64,000 nt of DNA from Thermococcus barophilus MP (GTDB taxonomy: Archaea; Methanobacteriota_B; Thermococci; Thermococcales; Thermococcaceae), in NCBI RefSeq assembly GCF_000151105.2, contig NC_014804.1:124001-188000 (forward strand), given 5' to 3'. Under the pieces are notes generated by a model that was not told the origin of the DNA, searched no databases, and saw only the letters and a list, made by a program, of their open reading frames with translations. Position numbers and translations under genes: made by a program. Positions within the stretch are counted from its first letter, which is position 1. The number at the start of each line of letters is the position of its first letter. This document shows, in pieces, positions 46,705-56,450 of the stretch.

Positions 46705-47508
46705 TCACTCTTTTGCTTTTATCCACCCCACTGGAGGATGCTCTTCCCCATATTTTTGGAGTTTTTCGCAAGCACTCTCCCACTTTTTGAGTAATATTTC
46801 TCGCTTTCTTGTGTCTCTGATCTTCTCAGCATATTTTCTTGGAATATAAGCTAAGAAGTGCGGCAAATTTGGTTCAAAAGTTCCACATTCTTTTATTTTT
46901 CCGCCTGCTCTTTCCACAAACTCAATCAACTTTTCAAGCTGGAAATAATGCAGGTCATCCTTCCTACCATAAAGTGCTTCGAATATCTCCTCTCTAAGGT
47001 TGTACATCTCCAAGTGAGTCTCTTGTCCCTTTGTTCTGGCTATTGGCAAACTTTCAGCAATAAAAATTTCATCAGCAACGCGGAGCATCTCGCTAATTAC
47101 TTTAACAATTGTCTCCTCATTTCTTAGACTTCTAATCCCATGAATTAAAACTGCCAAATCAAAGCTCTTGAAGGGAAATGGTAAATTTTGGGCATCAATT
47201 TTCATAGGAATGACTCTCCTCCAAAGCCCAGCGCTCTTAATAATCTCTTTAAAATACGTCCACCTTGCTAAATCCACAGCAACGACTCTTCCAGTTTCCC
47301 CAACCATGTAAGCTAACGGCACTGTTGATATGGCATGAGCTCCGCAGCCTATCTCAAGAATGTTCATTCCTTCTTTAATCCCAGCAAATTGCAAAACTTT
47401 AAAACGTTCGAGCATCTCAATCTGGAGCCAGTTATTTGGGAGGGGAGGCTCATTCCTCAATGGAATTTTTGGAAGGATTTCATTTTTGAACTTTTCTTCA
47501 GAATTCAC
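46705..47508 (-). CDS. Class I SAM-dependent methyltransferase
   Basis: A 267-residue methyltransferase. Motif I is MNILEIGCGAHAISTVPLAY (about 48-67) and the post-I acidic residue is in VVAVDLARW; motif IV FDLAVLIHGIRSL follows. The substrate is unknown; a C-terminal helical tail (about 60 residues) is extra. A GTG at 47508 after GGTGTTCAGCT is the start. It converges on the transporter gene with 4 bases between stops. Confidence 0.8.
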   Translation of the reverse strand: MNSEEKFKNEILPKIPLRNEPPLPNNWLQIEMLERFKVLQFAGIKEGMNILEIGCGAHAISTVPLAYMVGETGRVVAVDLARWTYFKEIIKSAGLWRRVIPMKIDAQNLPFPFKSFDLAVLIHGIRSLRNEETIVKVISEMLRVADEIFIAESLPIARTKGQETHLEMYNLREEIFEALYGRKDDLHYFQLEKLIEFVERAGGKIKECGTFEPNLPHFLAYIPRKYAEKIRDTRKREILLKKWESACEKLQKYGEEHPPVGWIKAKE

Positions 47509-47790
47509 AGCTGAACACCAATTGTATTGTAAAAACAGCTCTCTTTAAAGCTCTTTTGCAGAAAAAGATTTAAAAGCTGAAGTTGATATTTATGCAGACA
47601 AAAATTTTAACTTGCGATTGTTTAATTTTATGTTTGGGTGCTATGGCATAGAAATTATCTTTTAGAGCAATGAGGCAAAAAAGATTTAACTCTTCTTAAA
47701 GTATTTCTCCAAAATCAAATTACCAATTCATTCACAATTTTTTCACCAAATTTTTAAACGATTAATGCAAAGGTTAGAGTGGTGAGTTTG

Positions 47791-48087
47791 GTGGCTACAA
47801 AGATAAAGAACTCGGAAGGTGTTAAGCTTCTCATTAATGAAGTTGCAAAGGCTGTTGGTGTTTCGCCTAAAGAGCTTATAGAATATTATGAATGGAAGGC
47901 TAACTTAAAGAAGCTCAAGACCAAGAAAATAACCAGAAAGGAGATCCAACAAGTGTTGAACGAGTGGAAGAGCAAAAGGACTGGTATAAGCGAGGAAAAA
48001 GCAATTGAGATTTATTATGAGGCTGAGGAGGAAATTAAAAGATGGAAAGAAATCGAAAGAAAGCTCAAAAAGCTCGGTTTAGAGTAG
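47791..48087 (+). CDS. Predicted antitoxin, partner of PIN toxin
   Basis: A 98-residue helical, Lys/Glu-rich protein. Its N-terminal region resembles a DNA-binding helix bundle (VKLLINEVAKAVGVSPKELIEYYEWKANLK) and the C-terminal half is a charged coil. The family is not firmly recognised; placement just before a PIN gene with a 46-base overlap indicates an antitoxin. The GTG at 47791 after GGTGAGTTTG is chosen; earlier in-frame starts lie in that site. Confidence 0.65.
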   Translation: MATKIKNSEGVKLLINEVAKAVGVSPKELIEYYEWKANLKKLKTKKITRKEIQQVLNEWKSKRTGISEEKAIEIYYEAEEEIKRWKEIERKLKKLGLE

Positions 48088-48545
48088 TCGTTGATACTTC
48101 AGTTTTAATTGCCGCTCTGATGTCTTCTCAAGGATATGCCTTTGAAGTTATTGAAAAAGTCCTAACTGGTCAGATAACTAACTATTACTCTCGAAAAACA
48201 CTCCAGGAATACAAGACTGTGGTGGCATATCCAAAAATAATAAAGAAGATTTCAGCTGAAGTTGCAATGTTAAGAGTTAGTGCTTTTGTAGCTTCTTCTA
48301 AGCTCATATCAATTAAGAAGAGCCTCCAAAAGAGTAAGCGCATTAAGGAGCTTGTGAAAGATGAAATGGATATTCCGTTTCTTGACGTTGTTTACAATGC
48401 TAAAGCTGAGTTTTTGATAACCTATGACAGGAAGCATTTGCTTAAAATCAGAGATAAAGCGAGAAAGTTTAAGCTGAACTCTCATGAGTTCTATATCCTA
48501 ACACCAAAAGAATTCATCAAGGAATTTTATGAAGTAAAAAGTTAA
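48042..48545 (+). CDS. PIN domain toxin (COG1569-like)
   Basis: A 167-residue PIN nuclease. Acidic triad positions are visible: VVVDTSVLIAALM (Asp about 18), ELVKDEMDIPFLDVVYNAKAEFLITYDRKHLL (Asp residues in the centre and ITYD). A basic start MERNRKKAQKARF precedes the fold. It overlaps the antitoxin gene. Predicted to cut RNA; substrate unknown. Confidence 0.85.
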   Translation: MERNRKKAQKARFRVVVDTSVLIAALMSSQGYAFEVIEKVLTGQITNYYSRKTLQEYKTVVAYPKIIKKISAEVAMLRVSAFVASSKLISIKKSLQKSKRIKELVKDEMDIPFLDVVYNAKAEFLITYDRKHLLKIRDKARKFKLNSHEFYILTPKEFIKEFYEVKS

Positions 48546-48560
48546 AGTTGAAAACAAAAA
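48546..48560. terminator. Convergent T/A-rich terminator between PIN toxin and gltX
   Basis: AAGTTGAAAACAAAAATC gives T runs (TTTTTGTTTTC) on the minus strand just after the gltX stop and A-rich sequence after the toxin stop. It likely serves gltX. Confidence 0.3.
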
Positions 48561-50276
48561 TCACTTGTGGGCAAATATTGCCTTAACGACTCCATTTTCA
48601 ATGGTATCGATTCTGACAAAGCCGAACCTTTCGAACTGCACTATGTCGTCAACTTTAACATCTGCATCTTTCTCAAGCAGACCTTTCTTGACTATGAGCT
48701 CATCTCCTTCCGGAATTATAACTTCACACTCTTTTCCTTCTGGAACCCAGTGAATCATGTGCCATCTGTGTTCTCTCGCTTTTTCATATTCGATGCTGTC
48801 AAACTCTGCAACTATCTTCTCTTCGCTAACTTCAAGGAGTTTGACGTTGAAGAGATCTTTGAGCCTTATGTATTCGCTCTTCTTGAGCAGTTCTAAATCG
48901 TCTTTTGATACATAAACCGGCTTTTCTGGTGTGAATTTTAGCTCTCTGTACCCTTTCTCCGGATGATCTGGATGGAGCGGAACTTTTGCGGTGAATTCTT
49001 CCTCAAATCCTTTAATGTACATTGGAATTGGGTCGGCAACGAAGAAATAGCGGTTTGCTACCGGGTCAATCAGCTTTCTGTTTATCGCAGCCAAGTTGTC
49101 CCAGCTTATGGTTGTGTCACTCCTCTTGAGCCCAACGCTTATAATCAGTTCTCTTATTGCTTCTGGGAGAATTCCTCTTCTCTTTAAAGCTCTTATTGTT
49201 CCTAATCTTGGATCATCCCAGCCTAAGTATTTGCCCTCTTGAATTCCTTTTCTCGTTTTTGATTTGCTCAGAATTACCCCCTCAATTGACAATCTACCGT
49301 GATGAACAGTCACTGGATACTCCCAGCCGAAATAGTTGTAAATATAGCGCTGCCTTGTCTCATTCTCAGCATGCTCCTGTCCCCTGAAGATGTGAGTTAC
49401 GCCAAGGTCATGGTCATCAATGGCTGATGCAAAGTTGTAGAGTGGCCAAACTCTGTATTTGTCCCCAGTTCTGGGATGATCTGGATTGTCAATTATTCTT
49501 AAAGCAGGCCAGTCCCTCACAGCTGGGTTCGGATGGTTTAAATCGGTTTTTATCCTAACAACAGCTTCTCCTTCTTTGTAAGTACCGTCAAGCATCTTCT
49601 CCCATCTTTCAAGCTGAATTTCAACGGGTTCATCACGGTGAGGGCATGGCTTTCCTGCATCTCTGAGCTTTCTGAATTCTTCTGGCTTGCAGGTACAAAC
49701 ATAGGCTTTTCCCATCTTTATTAGCTCTTCAGCATACTTGTAATAAATCTCAAGTCTGTCGCTGGCGTAATGAATCTCATCAATCCTGAAGCCGAGCCAT
49801 TTCAAATCCTCGATTATCCACTCATAAAAGATGAGCTCGGGTCTCTTCACCTTTGGATCAGTGTCGTCAAATCTCAGTATGAACTTGCCATCATATATTC
49901 TCGCATACTCGTGGCTTAAAATAGCTGCACGAGCATTTCCCAAGTGGAAAGCTCCATCAGGGTTTGGAGCAAACCTTGTAACCACTTTGCCCTTTTCAGC
50001 TTTGGGAAGAGGAGGCAACCCTTTCTTTTCTTCATGTTTCTCTTCTTTTTTCTCAAAGAACTCCGGATAAATCTCCCTGAGCTTTGCCTCTTGCTCCTTT
50101 ATACCCATCTTGTTGACTTCTTCAACTATCTTATTCACGAGAGGGACTATTTCCCTGGCTTTTGGTCTCAGCTCCGGATGACTGCCGAGAACTTTGCCTA
50201 TGACTGCCTTGGGGTTAGCTTTTCCATTGTGCTGTATTGCATTGATGAGCGCGTACTTTAAAATCAACTCTTCCAT
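48561..50276 (-). CDS. gltX: Glutamyl-tRNA synthetase (archaeal, discriminating type)
   Basis: A 571-residue class I synthetase. The HIGH-like FAPNPDGAFHLGNARAA (about 103-119) and KMSKS-like LSKSKTRKG (about 342-350) motifs are present, with a helical N-terminal appendix typical of archaea and a GlnRS-like beta-barrel C-terminal end. Archaeal organisms use it plus GatDE to make Gln-tRNA. The ATG follows AGAGGTGATAAC; a TATA-like AGATTTATAAC lies further upstream. Confidence 0.95.
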   Translation of the reverse strand: MEELILKYALINAIQHNGKANPKAVIGKVLGSHPELRPKAREIVPLVNKIVEEVNKMGIKEQEAKLREIYPEFFEKKEEKHEEKKGLPPLPKAEKGKVVTRFAPNPDGAFHLGNARAAILSHEYARIYDGKFILRFDDTDPKVKRPELIFYEWIIEDLKWLGFRIDEIHYASDRLEIYYKYAEELIKMGKAYVCTCKPEEFRKLRDAGKPCPHRDEPVEIQLERWEKMLDGTYKEGEAVVRIKTDLNHPNPAVRDWPALRIIDNPDHPRTGDKYRVWPLYNFASAIDDHDLGVTHIFRGQEHAENETRQRYIYNYFGWEYPVTVHHGRLSIEGVILSKSKTRKGIQEGKYLGWDDPRLGTIRALKRRGILPEAIRELIISVGLKRSDTTISWDNLAAINRKLIDPVANRYFFVADPIPMYIKGFEEEFTAKVPLHPDHPEKGYRELKFTPEKPVYVSKDDLELLKKSEYIRLKDLFNVKLLEVSEEKIVAEFDSIEYEKAREHRWHMIHWVPEGKECEVIIPEGDELIVKKGLLEKDADVKVDDIVQFERFGFVRIDTIENGVVKAIFAHK

Positions 50277-50359
50277 GTTATCACCTCTAAGAGAGTGAGC
50301 GTTGAGAGAGTTATAAATCTTCTGAAATCATCCATGATAAAAATAGTGGAAGGTAAAGA

Positions 50360-51220
50360 TCATTTTCTGTAGTTATCGGAGAATCTCAAAAATGCCGATG
50401 GAACCAGGAATACCATCGTAAATGTTGATATGGCAAATGTCGGTAATCCGGGAGCTCCAGATTTCCAGACAACATAGCCAGCCCCACTGACAAATAGACC
50501 AATAGCTGTCATTATCATTCTCTTTTTGAAGGGAATCTCCGATGTATCTGGTAAGTTAAATTGTTTAAATGATGAATATCCAACAACTGCGCCAATCAGG
50601 GAGCCCTCAACTATTGAGAATGTCTCATTGGCATATCCAATGCTTCTTGATATCACTGGAAGCAGAAGGCTTAGGATAATTCCTAATAAAGCAACTTTTG
50701 GCGTGTATTTGACTTTATTCTTTAGGTATACCCCCAGAGAAATAACTGCTGTTCCCAGTACAATTCCACCAAATATATCCCTCCAGTAATGGACTCTCAG
50801 AACTATCCTTGAAAGGGAAATCAAGGCTATCATAGTCAGGCAGAAAACTCTAAATCCAATTCCTTCCCTTGTGTAGGCAAAGTAACCAAAGACCATGCTC
50901 GAGCCTTGAGCATGTCCGCTTGGAAATCCATATCCTTCAGCTTCAACTATCCTAAGATTTTCTGGAGGTCTCGGCAGCTTGAAGAAGTTTTTAAGGAACA
51001 AATTGAGCCACATGCCAAGGATGAAGGGAATGAAGAGTGCTATTCCATATGATGAACTGTAGCCGAGATATATCACTGGGATTAAAACCATGTAAAATTT
51101 CTCGTATCCGAGGAATGTTATAGCCTTCCAAAATGCATAAACTTGAAAGTGGATAGCTAAAACGGAAGAAAGCATGAGAAAAATTGAAACTATAAGTAAG
51201 GCCTTGTCGAGTTTCCTCAT
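50360..51220 (-). CDS. PAP2 family phosphatase (membrane)
   Basis: A 286-residue multi-pass membrane protein of the lipid phosphatase family. The three catalytic motifs are complete: KX6RP (KNFFKLPRP), PSGH, and SRX5HX3D (SRIVLRVHYWRD). It would dephosphorylate phosphatidate-like, isoprenoid or glycerol phosphates. It follows the hydrolase gene with about 11 bases between, in the operon MFS, hydrolase, PAP2. Confidence 0.87.
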   Translation of the reverse strand: MRKLDKALLIVSIFLMLSSVLAIHFQVYAFWKAITFLGYEKFYMVLIPVIYLGYSSSYGIALFIPFILGMWLNLFLKNFFKLPRPPENLRIVEAEGYGFPSGHAQGSSMVFGYFAYTREGIGFRVFCLTMIALISLSRIVLRVHYWRDIFGGIVLGTAVISLGVYLKNKVKYTPKVALLGIILSLLLPVISRSIGYANETFSIVEGSLIGAVVGYSSFKQFNLPDTSEIPFKKRMIMTAIGLFVSGAGYVVWKSGAPGLPTFAISTFTMVFLVPSAFLRFSDNYRK

Positions 51221-51231
51221 GTCTGTACACC

Positions 51232-52095
51232 TTAGAGATGTCTCTCGAAAAACTCCAGAATTCTCTTCTTGTATTCATCCTTTGCTATGAGTATTGTCCT
51301 GACATGAGGAGCTTCTGTAACCCAAAGCTCAACGTTTGGATTGATTTTCTTGTTCCTTTCGTAGAACTCCTGAATTTCTTCAACTTTAACGAGCGGGTCT
51401 TTCTTTCCAGCTATTAGTAATAGGGGCTTCTTCACTTTGTCTGCATATTCTAATGGGTGAACAACTTTTCCCCCACTTATTATCAGTGTAAATGGCTTCA
51501 CAAATATATACAGCCACTCTGGGAGCTTTGCAAAATACTTTAAACCACGTGCCCCGGTCTTATCAAGGTGCATTGGTGGAGAATCAGCAACTCCACAGCA
51601 AACTCTTTCGTCTTCAGCCAGAGCCCTTATAGTGACCATTGCACCCATTGAGAAACCTATAAGTCCGATCTTCTTAGCTTTCTCCGGATGATTCTCCTTA
51701 AGCCAGTCAATCGCTGAGATTAAATCAATCAGCTCTTTGTCTCCAACCGTCGTGTATTTTCCTTCACTCTTCCCATGTGCCCTGAAATCAAATGCAAGGA
51801 CGTTGTATCCGGCGTTCAGCAGAATTTCCATTGTCGGCTTTATGTAGAGGTCGTTCCACTTGCTTGAGGTGTAGCCGTGAAGGGGAATTACAGTTTTTTC
51901 ATTCCCTTGGTCAATCCACCATCCGTGAAGATTTAAGCCGTCTTTTGTTTGTATCGTTACTTCCTCGTAGTCATAACCCAAGTCTTTTGGTGTCCATCCT
52001 TTGATCTCTCTCGGCGGCTTAACCATTTTGTACGCTACAAAGACTACGAAGAGAAAAAACAGAATTAAAAAGAGGATTAAGATTTTTATAATCAT
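51232..52095 (-). CDS. Membrane-anchored alpha/beta hydrolase
   Basis: A 287-residue hydrolase beginning with one transmembrane helix (IIKILILFLILFFLFVVFVAYKMV). Oxyanion region PLHGYTSSKWND, nucleophile elbow GFSMGAM (Ser), Asp in GKKDPLVK and His in TEAPHVRT complete the triad. It may be an esterase or lipase on the cell surface. Its ATG overlaps the MFS stop (ATGA). Confidence 0.85.
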   Translation of the reverse strand: MIIKILILFLILFFLFVVFVAYKMVKPPREIKGWTPKDLGYDYEEVTIQTKDGLNLHGWWIDQGNEKTVIPLHGYTSSKWNDLYIKPTMEILLNAGYNVLAFDFRAHGKSEGKYTTVGDKELIDLISAIDWLKENHPEKAKKIGLIGFSMGAMVTIRALAEDERVCCGVADSPPMHLDKTGARGLKYFAKLPEWLYIFVKPFTLIISGGKVVHPLEYADKVKKPLLLIAGKKDPLVKVEEIQEFYERNKKINPNVELWVTEAPHVRTILIAKDEYKKRILEFFERHL

Positions 52096-53396
52096 TGCTT
52101 CTCACCCGGCTCAAGGTTTTTCATGCGCCATATCATGGGCATTGCCAACAGCACAAGCAATGCACCGATTGGGAACAGAATGCGGTAATTTTCACCGGCT
52201 AAGTCAACTATTGCACCACCAATTGTTCCTGCCAAGAGCACTGGTAGTGAGCGAGTAGCCTCAAAGAATCCATAGTATCTGCCTGTAAATGCTTCTCTTT
52301 CATAGTGCGTCAGTAGGTCTCCGATAACTGGATAGGATGCTGCCATTAGTATTCCCCATCCTATTCCAGCCAATCCGAGGGCTATCACTATCTCTGTTTG
52401 CGTACTTATGAACCATCCCCAGAGCTGTGGCAGGGCAAAGATGATGCCTCCAAGGATTATGCTGAGCCTTCTTCCAAGTTTGTCATAAATTATTCCACCA
52501 GGTAATGCTCCAAGCAACACCGTGATGTTAAAGAGTGCCATTAGGTACAGGCCGAGGGATGTTACGGCTTTAACGTTCTCTTCAGTGGCTGCGCCATGGA
52601 GGATAAACGCTAAGATTCCATATAGGAAGATCGCTATGAACTCAAAGCTCATCCACCAGAGAGTCTGGGCTGCATAAAACTTTAAGAAGTCCCTGTTTTC
52701 AACTATGCTCTTTAAATACCCTATGAGGCTTTCATCCTCTTCAATTTCTGGGGCTTTCGGCTCTTTAACTATGAAATACACGAACAATGCTGCACCAATG
52801 AGAAAGACAGCAGTTATTATGAAGGGTATCTTAAGGTAAGGGGTTTGGGCTAAGGCTTTTATGCCCTCAGCTTCTCCTGTTTCGGCTACAGCTTTGGCTA
52901 TTAGAAATCCAGCCAACCCAAAGAGGAAAAGGTTACCTGCCCACTCCAAAAGCGTAATTACACCACTTGCTTTTCCCCTCTCACCGCTTTCTATTGTATC
53001 TGGCATTAATGCCCTAAACTGTGCGGTGTATAGGTGCATCGAGAAGTAGAAGAATGCTAAGGTTAGTGCAAAACCTGCCAGTGGGATTCCAAGTGCATAG
53101 GCAGTGTAAATCATCAGTGCTGCTATTCCTGCCAGAAATCCTCCAATCATTATGAAAGGTCTCCTCCTTCCGTGTTTTGATTTTAGTGTATCGCTGTAAT
53201 ACCCCAAAAGTGGTGGGATTAACAACCCTATGATCCCTTCAAGGGCTAAGATAGTACCCTTGACAAATGCAGACTGGGTATAGCTGGAAAGCAGTGGGAA
53301 TGAAAGTCCTTTATTTAATGCCCACCCTACACTTCTGCTAAACCCAAGAAGTGCTAATCCCAAGACTATTCCCCAGCTAAACTTCTTGCGTTCCAT
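52092..53396 (-). CDS. MFS transporter, GPH/SLC45-like
   Basis: A 434-residue carrier with about 12 membrane helices. The loop GYYSDTLKSKHGRRRPFIMIGGF between helices 2 and 3 matches the family that moves sugars and glycosides with protons or sodium; YDKLGRRLSIILGG repeats the motif in the second half. Substrate is unknown. It starts the operon with the hydrolase and PAP2 genes. The ATG follows GGGGGTGCTGAG. Confidence 0.85.
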   Translation of the reverse strand: MERKKFSWGIVLGLALLGFSRSVGWALNKGLSFPLLSSYTQSAFVKGTILALEGIIGLLIPPLLGYYSDTLKSKHGRRRPFIMIGGFLAGIAALMIYTAYALGIPLAGFALTLAFFYFSMHLYTAQFRALMPDTIESGERGKASGVITLLEWAGNLFLFGLAGFLIAKAVAETGEAEGIKALAQTPYLKIPFIITAVFLIGAALFVYFIVKEPKAPEIEEDESLIGYLKSIVENRDFLKFYAAQTLWWMSFEFIAIFLYGILAFILHGAATEENVKAVTSLGLYLMALFNITVLLGALPGGIIYDKLGRRLSIILGGIIFALPQLWGWFISTQTEIVIALGLAGIGWGILMAASYPVIGDLLTHYEREAFTGRYYGFFEATRSLPVLLAGTIGGAIVDLAGENYRILFPIGALLVLLAMPMIWRMKNLEPGEKQ

Positions 53397-53488
53397 CTCA
53401 GCACCCCCTTATTGCTAAATAAAGATTAACGCTCGGAAAGTTTTATGCTTTATGGTAAACGGAGAACAAGAAAAAAGCAAAAAGAAAG

Positions 53489-54817
53489 TCAATCCATATC
53501 TGGGATTAGCTCGTATATGTCCTGCGGTTTTTGTCCTACAATGTCTCCCCTTCTGACAAACTGCACTGCAATCAGTGCCAAGACAAAGAACATTGTAGCA
53601 AAGATGAGCAACGACTGATATCCGAAGTGGTCTATTGCTATTCCAGAGAGGGGAGGTGCAAATATGTTCGCTGCCATTGAGAAGAAGTAGTAGAGACCAG
53701 TGTATCCCCCAACTTTTTCCTCTGTTGTCATGTCAACGACCATTGGGAGTGAGTTTACGTTCACCATTCCCCATCCAAAGCCTCCGAGAAGGAATAGTGC
53801 GGCAAACGCCTTTACTACAAAGTTTACTTCAATTTTTCCGCTTGCGGCTTGGGTTCCGAGATATAAGGCAATAAGCATTACAGCTATTATCACAAATAGC
53901 CCGAGTGTTATTGTTTTCTTTCTCCCGATTCTTCCTCCTATAAATCCTGCAGGGATTGAGAACACCATAAATCCTAAGGCAAAGAGCCCAAGCAAGAATG
54001 CCCCAGTGCTTTCCTTTATTCCGAGCTCAAACTTGGCATAGCTCGTGAAGAATGTTTCAAGGGAATTGAATGCTATGAACCACAAGAATATTGCCAGCAA
54101 AATGAATAGAAGGCTCTTTTCTTGGCTTGCAAAGACATCTTTGAGGTTCTCTTTCAGCTCCCCAAAGCTCTCGTGGCTCGTTTTCTTGAGCAGCTCCCAT
54201 AAGTTGACCTTTTTCTTTGAGGGCTTTCTGTATTCCTCCGGCTCTTTTATAAATATAACAACCAGCAAGTTGGCAATCAGCATCATTGCGGCTCCAACAT
54301 AGAAAGGCAGGGCATAGTTAATATCATAGAGAGCTTTTCCTCCAAAGTAAGCGAAGAGTGCTCCTAATCCGCCCATGAAGTTTATTATTCCGTTTGCTTG
54401 GCTTCTAAATCTTGAAGGAGTTATATCCGGCATCAGGGCAATTACTGGAGACCTAAAGACTGCCATGAAGAAGTTCATCAAGATTATCGTTCCCATCATC
54501 AAAGCCAAGTTCTTATGCGCCCTTGCAACTGGTATCAAAGCAAAGAATATTGCTGCGGATGGTGCACCGATTAAGATGTAGGGCATTCTTCTTCCCAATC
54601 TTGTCCTTGTTTTATCACTTAGTGCTCCAAGGTATGGGAGCATAACTATTGCAAAGACATTGTCTATAACCATTACGATTCCAATTATAAACGAGCTGAG
54701 TGCAAAATCCTTTAGAAAAATTGGCACATATGCGTTGTACAATGCCCAGATGATGCTTATCCCAAAAAATCCAAATCCCAGAATGAATATCCTCTTATAG
54801 CTGAACTTCTCGTTCAT
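53489..54817 (-). CDS. MFS transporter, GPH/SLC45-like, second copy
   Basis: A 442-residue paralogue-type MFS carrier with about 12 helices; LSDKTRTRLGRRMPYILIGAP is the family loop. A cytosolic loop of about 60 charged residues (KKKVNLWELLKKTSHESFGELKENLK) separates the halves. The ATG follows GGAGGTGTACAATA. The short divergent gap to the first glycerophosphodiesterase gene contains palindromes, so the two may be co-regulated; a substrate related to glycerol compounds is inferred. Confidence 0.85.
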   Translation of the reverse strand: MNEKFSYKRIFILGFGFFGISIIWALYNAYVPIFLKDFALSSFIIGIVMVIDNVFAIVMLPYLGALSDKTRTRLGRRMPYILIGAPSAAIFFALIPVARAHKNLALMMGTIILMNFFMAVFRSPVIALMPDITPSRFRSQANGIINFMGGLGALFAYFGGKALYDINYALPFYVGAAMMLIANLLVVIFIKEPEEYRKPSKKKVNLWELLKKTSHESFGELKENLKDVFASQEKSLLFILLAIFLWFIAFNSLETFFTSYAKFELGIKESTGAFLLGLFALGFMVFSIPAGFIGGRIGRKKTITLGLFVIIAVMLIALYLGTQAASGKIEVNFVVKAFAALFLLGGFGWGMVNVNSLPMVVDMTTEEKVGGYTGLYYFFSMAANIFAPPLSGIAIDHFGYQSLLIFATMFFVLALIAVQFVRRGDIVGQKPQDIYELIPDMD

Positions 54818-54831
54818 TATTGTACACCTCC

Positions 54832-54864
54832 TGCATTTGATGCATATTTTTGTCTAAGTGACAA
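54832..54864. promoter_or_regulatory. Palindromes in the divergent MFS/GDPD promoter
   Basis: TTGTCTAAGTGACAA (54850-54864; arms TTGTC/GACAA, centre of 5) lies in the gap between the MFS and GDPD genes, beside TGCATTTGATGCA (54832-54844; arms TGCAT/ATGCA). Both could be regulator sites, though the second overlaps the MFS ribosome-binding region. Confidence 0.35.
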
Positions 54865-54908
54865 GACATTTTTAAGTTTTGAGTATGTGTATTGGAACAG
54901 TGATAAGC

Positions 54909-55628
54909 ATGTCTCAAACCATAGTCCTTGGACACGGCGGGTTTAGGGATGTGTATCCGGAAAATACCATAATAGCCTTTGAAAAGGCGATTGAAGCTGG
55001 AGCGGATGGAATTGAGTTCGATGTTTGGCTCACAAAAGATGGAAAGCTGGTTACGCTTCATGACGGCAAATTTAGGACAAATGATGAAGTGTACTATATT
55101 AAAGAATTGAGCCTAAAGAGCCTCAGAAAATTTCATCCTTATGGCAAATTTATCCCCACCGTCGATGAGCTTTTTGAAATGTTCCCCAACTTGATTTTCA
55201 ATATTGACGTGAAGGATAAAGAGGCTGTAAAGCCTCTTTTAAAGCTTGTTGAGGAGTTTGACAGCTTTGATAGGGTTATATTCTCATCTCCAAGCCCTGA
55301 GACGCTTAGACTTATTAGGAAACATTCCAAAGAAGCTAAACTTGGATTTTCTATAATCACTGAAACGGGAATAGTCAAGGTAGCATTGCTTAAAAGAAAC
55401 TTGAAGTTATATTCTCTTCACGTGCCGTTAGATGGCATCAGCTATGTCGGATTTCCTATGTTTGTTGCCCTCTTAAAGTGGGTGAGAGGATTGGGAATTA
55501 AGATCTTTATGTGGAACTATGAAATGGATGAGCTCTTCTGGTTGCCCAGATTAAAGGGATTATATGACGGGATTATTGCAGATAATGCCGTAAAAGTGCT
55601 TAATCTCATAGAATTGGGTGTTCTTTAG
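54909..55628 (+). CDS. Glycerophosphodiester phosphodiesterase-like protein, divergent copy
   Basis: A 239-residue GDPD-family TIM barrel. [47 protein letters not shown] keeps the His, Glu and Asp positions but the usual HRG reads HGG, and the NIEIK segment reads NIDVK. Activity may be altered. The ATG at 54909 is chosen as the family start; the earlier ATG (54879) would add 10 residues without a site. It is head to head with an MFS gene and followed by a standard paralogue. Confidence 0.8.
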   Translation: MSQTIVLGHGGFRDVYPENTIIAFEKAIEAGADGIEFDVWLTKDGKLVTLHDGKFRTNDEVYYIKELSLKSLRKFHPYGKFIPTVDELFEMFPNLIFNIDVKDKEAVKPLLKLVEEFDSFDRVIFSSPSPETLRLIRKHSKEAKLGFSIITETGIVKVALLKRNLKLYSLHVPLDGISYVGFPMFVALLKWVRGLGIKIFMWNYEMDELFWLPRLKGLYDGIIADNAVKVLNLIELGVL

Positions 55629-55676
55629 GCAAAAAGTTTTTAAACTGCTGAAGATGCTTCTTTTGAGGCGATGAGT

Positions 55677-56432
55677 ATGCCAAGCTGGGAAGAAAACAGA
55701 GTTTTAATCCTTGGGCATAGAGGTTTCATGTCGAAATACCCCGAAAACAGCATTTTGGCATTTGTTGAGGCAATTAGTGCAGGTGCAGATGGTATTGAGC
55801 TTGATGTCTGGCTGACCAAAGATGGAAAAGCGATAATAATGCACGATGAAACCTTAGAGAGAACTGCAAAGATAAAGAAAAAGACCAAAGACGTTACCCT
55901 TGAAGAAATAAAATCAGCTGATTTGGGAATGGGGCAGAGGGTTCCAACCCTTGAGGAAGTTTTTCAGGTCATTCCAGAGGACTCTCTCATTAACATTGAA
56001 ATAAAGGATGTAGATGCTGCAGAAGAGAGCATTAAAATTGTCAAAAAATTTGATGCCTGCGATAGAGTTATGATTTCTTCATTCAACATCGATGCCCTCA
56101 GGAAAGTTAGAGAATACAGTAAAGATGTTAGGCTTGGTCTTTTAATTGATAATGAGCAGATAGTCCCACAGATTCCCAAGCTGAAGGAAGAGCTTAATTT
56201 ATGGTCGATAAATGCACCTATGGAAGGAATCCCAATCATTGGATTCGAGAAGTTCAAGCAAGCCTTGGCGTGGGCTAAGAGCCTGGGATTAAAAGTTGTT
56301 CTCTGGACTGAAAATGATGAGCTGTTCTACGTAAATGACAACTTAAAGCGCTTAGTAGGTTTTTTTGATGTCGTCATTGTCAACGATGTTGTGAGAATGA
56401 TTGACTATTTAAGGAGTTTGGGTTTGAGGTGA
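55677..56432 (+). CDS. Glycerophosphodiester phosphodiesterase
   Basis: A 251-residue GDPD with a complete site: [53 protein letters not shown] and NIEIKD. It hydrolyses glycerophosphodiesters to glycerol-3-phosphate and an alcohol, feeding the glycerol enzymes downstream. The ATG at 55677 after GAGGCGATGAGT is preferred to the ATG six bases earlier. The paralogue lies upstream. Confidence 0.9.
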   Translation: MPSWEENRVLILGHRGFMSKYPENSILAFVEAISAGADGIELDVWLTKDGKAIIMHDETLERTAKIKKKTKDVTLEEIKSADLGMGQRVPTLEEVFQVIPEDSLINIEIKDVDAAEESIKIVKKFDACDRVMISSFNIDALRKVREYSKDVRLGLLIDNEQIVPQIPKLKEELNLWSINAPMEGIPIIGFEKFKQALAWAKSLGLKVVLWTENDELFYVNDNLKRLVGFFDVVIVNDVVRMIDYLRSLGLR

Positions 56433-56450
56433 TTCTTTTTCTCTCTTCAT

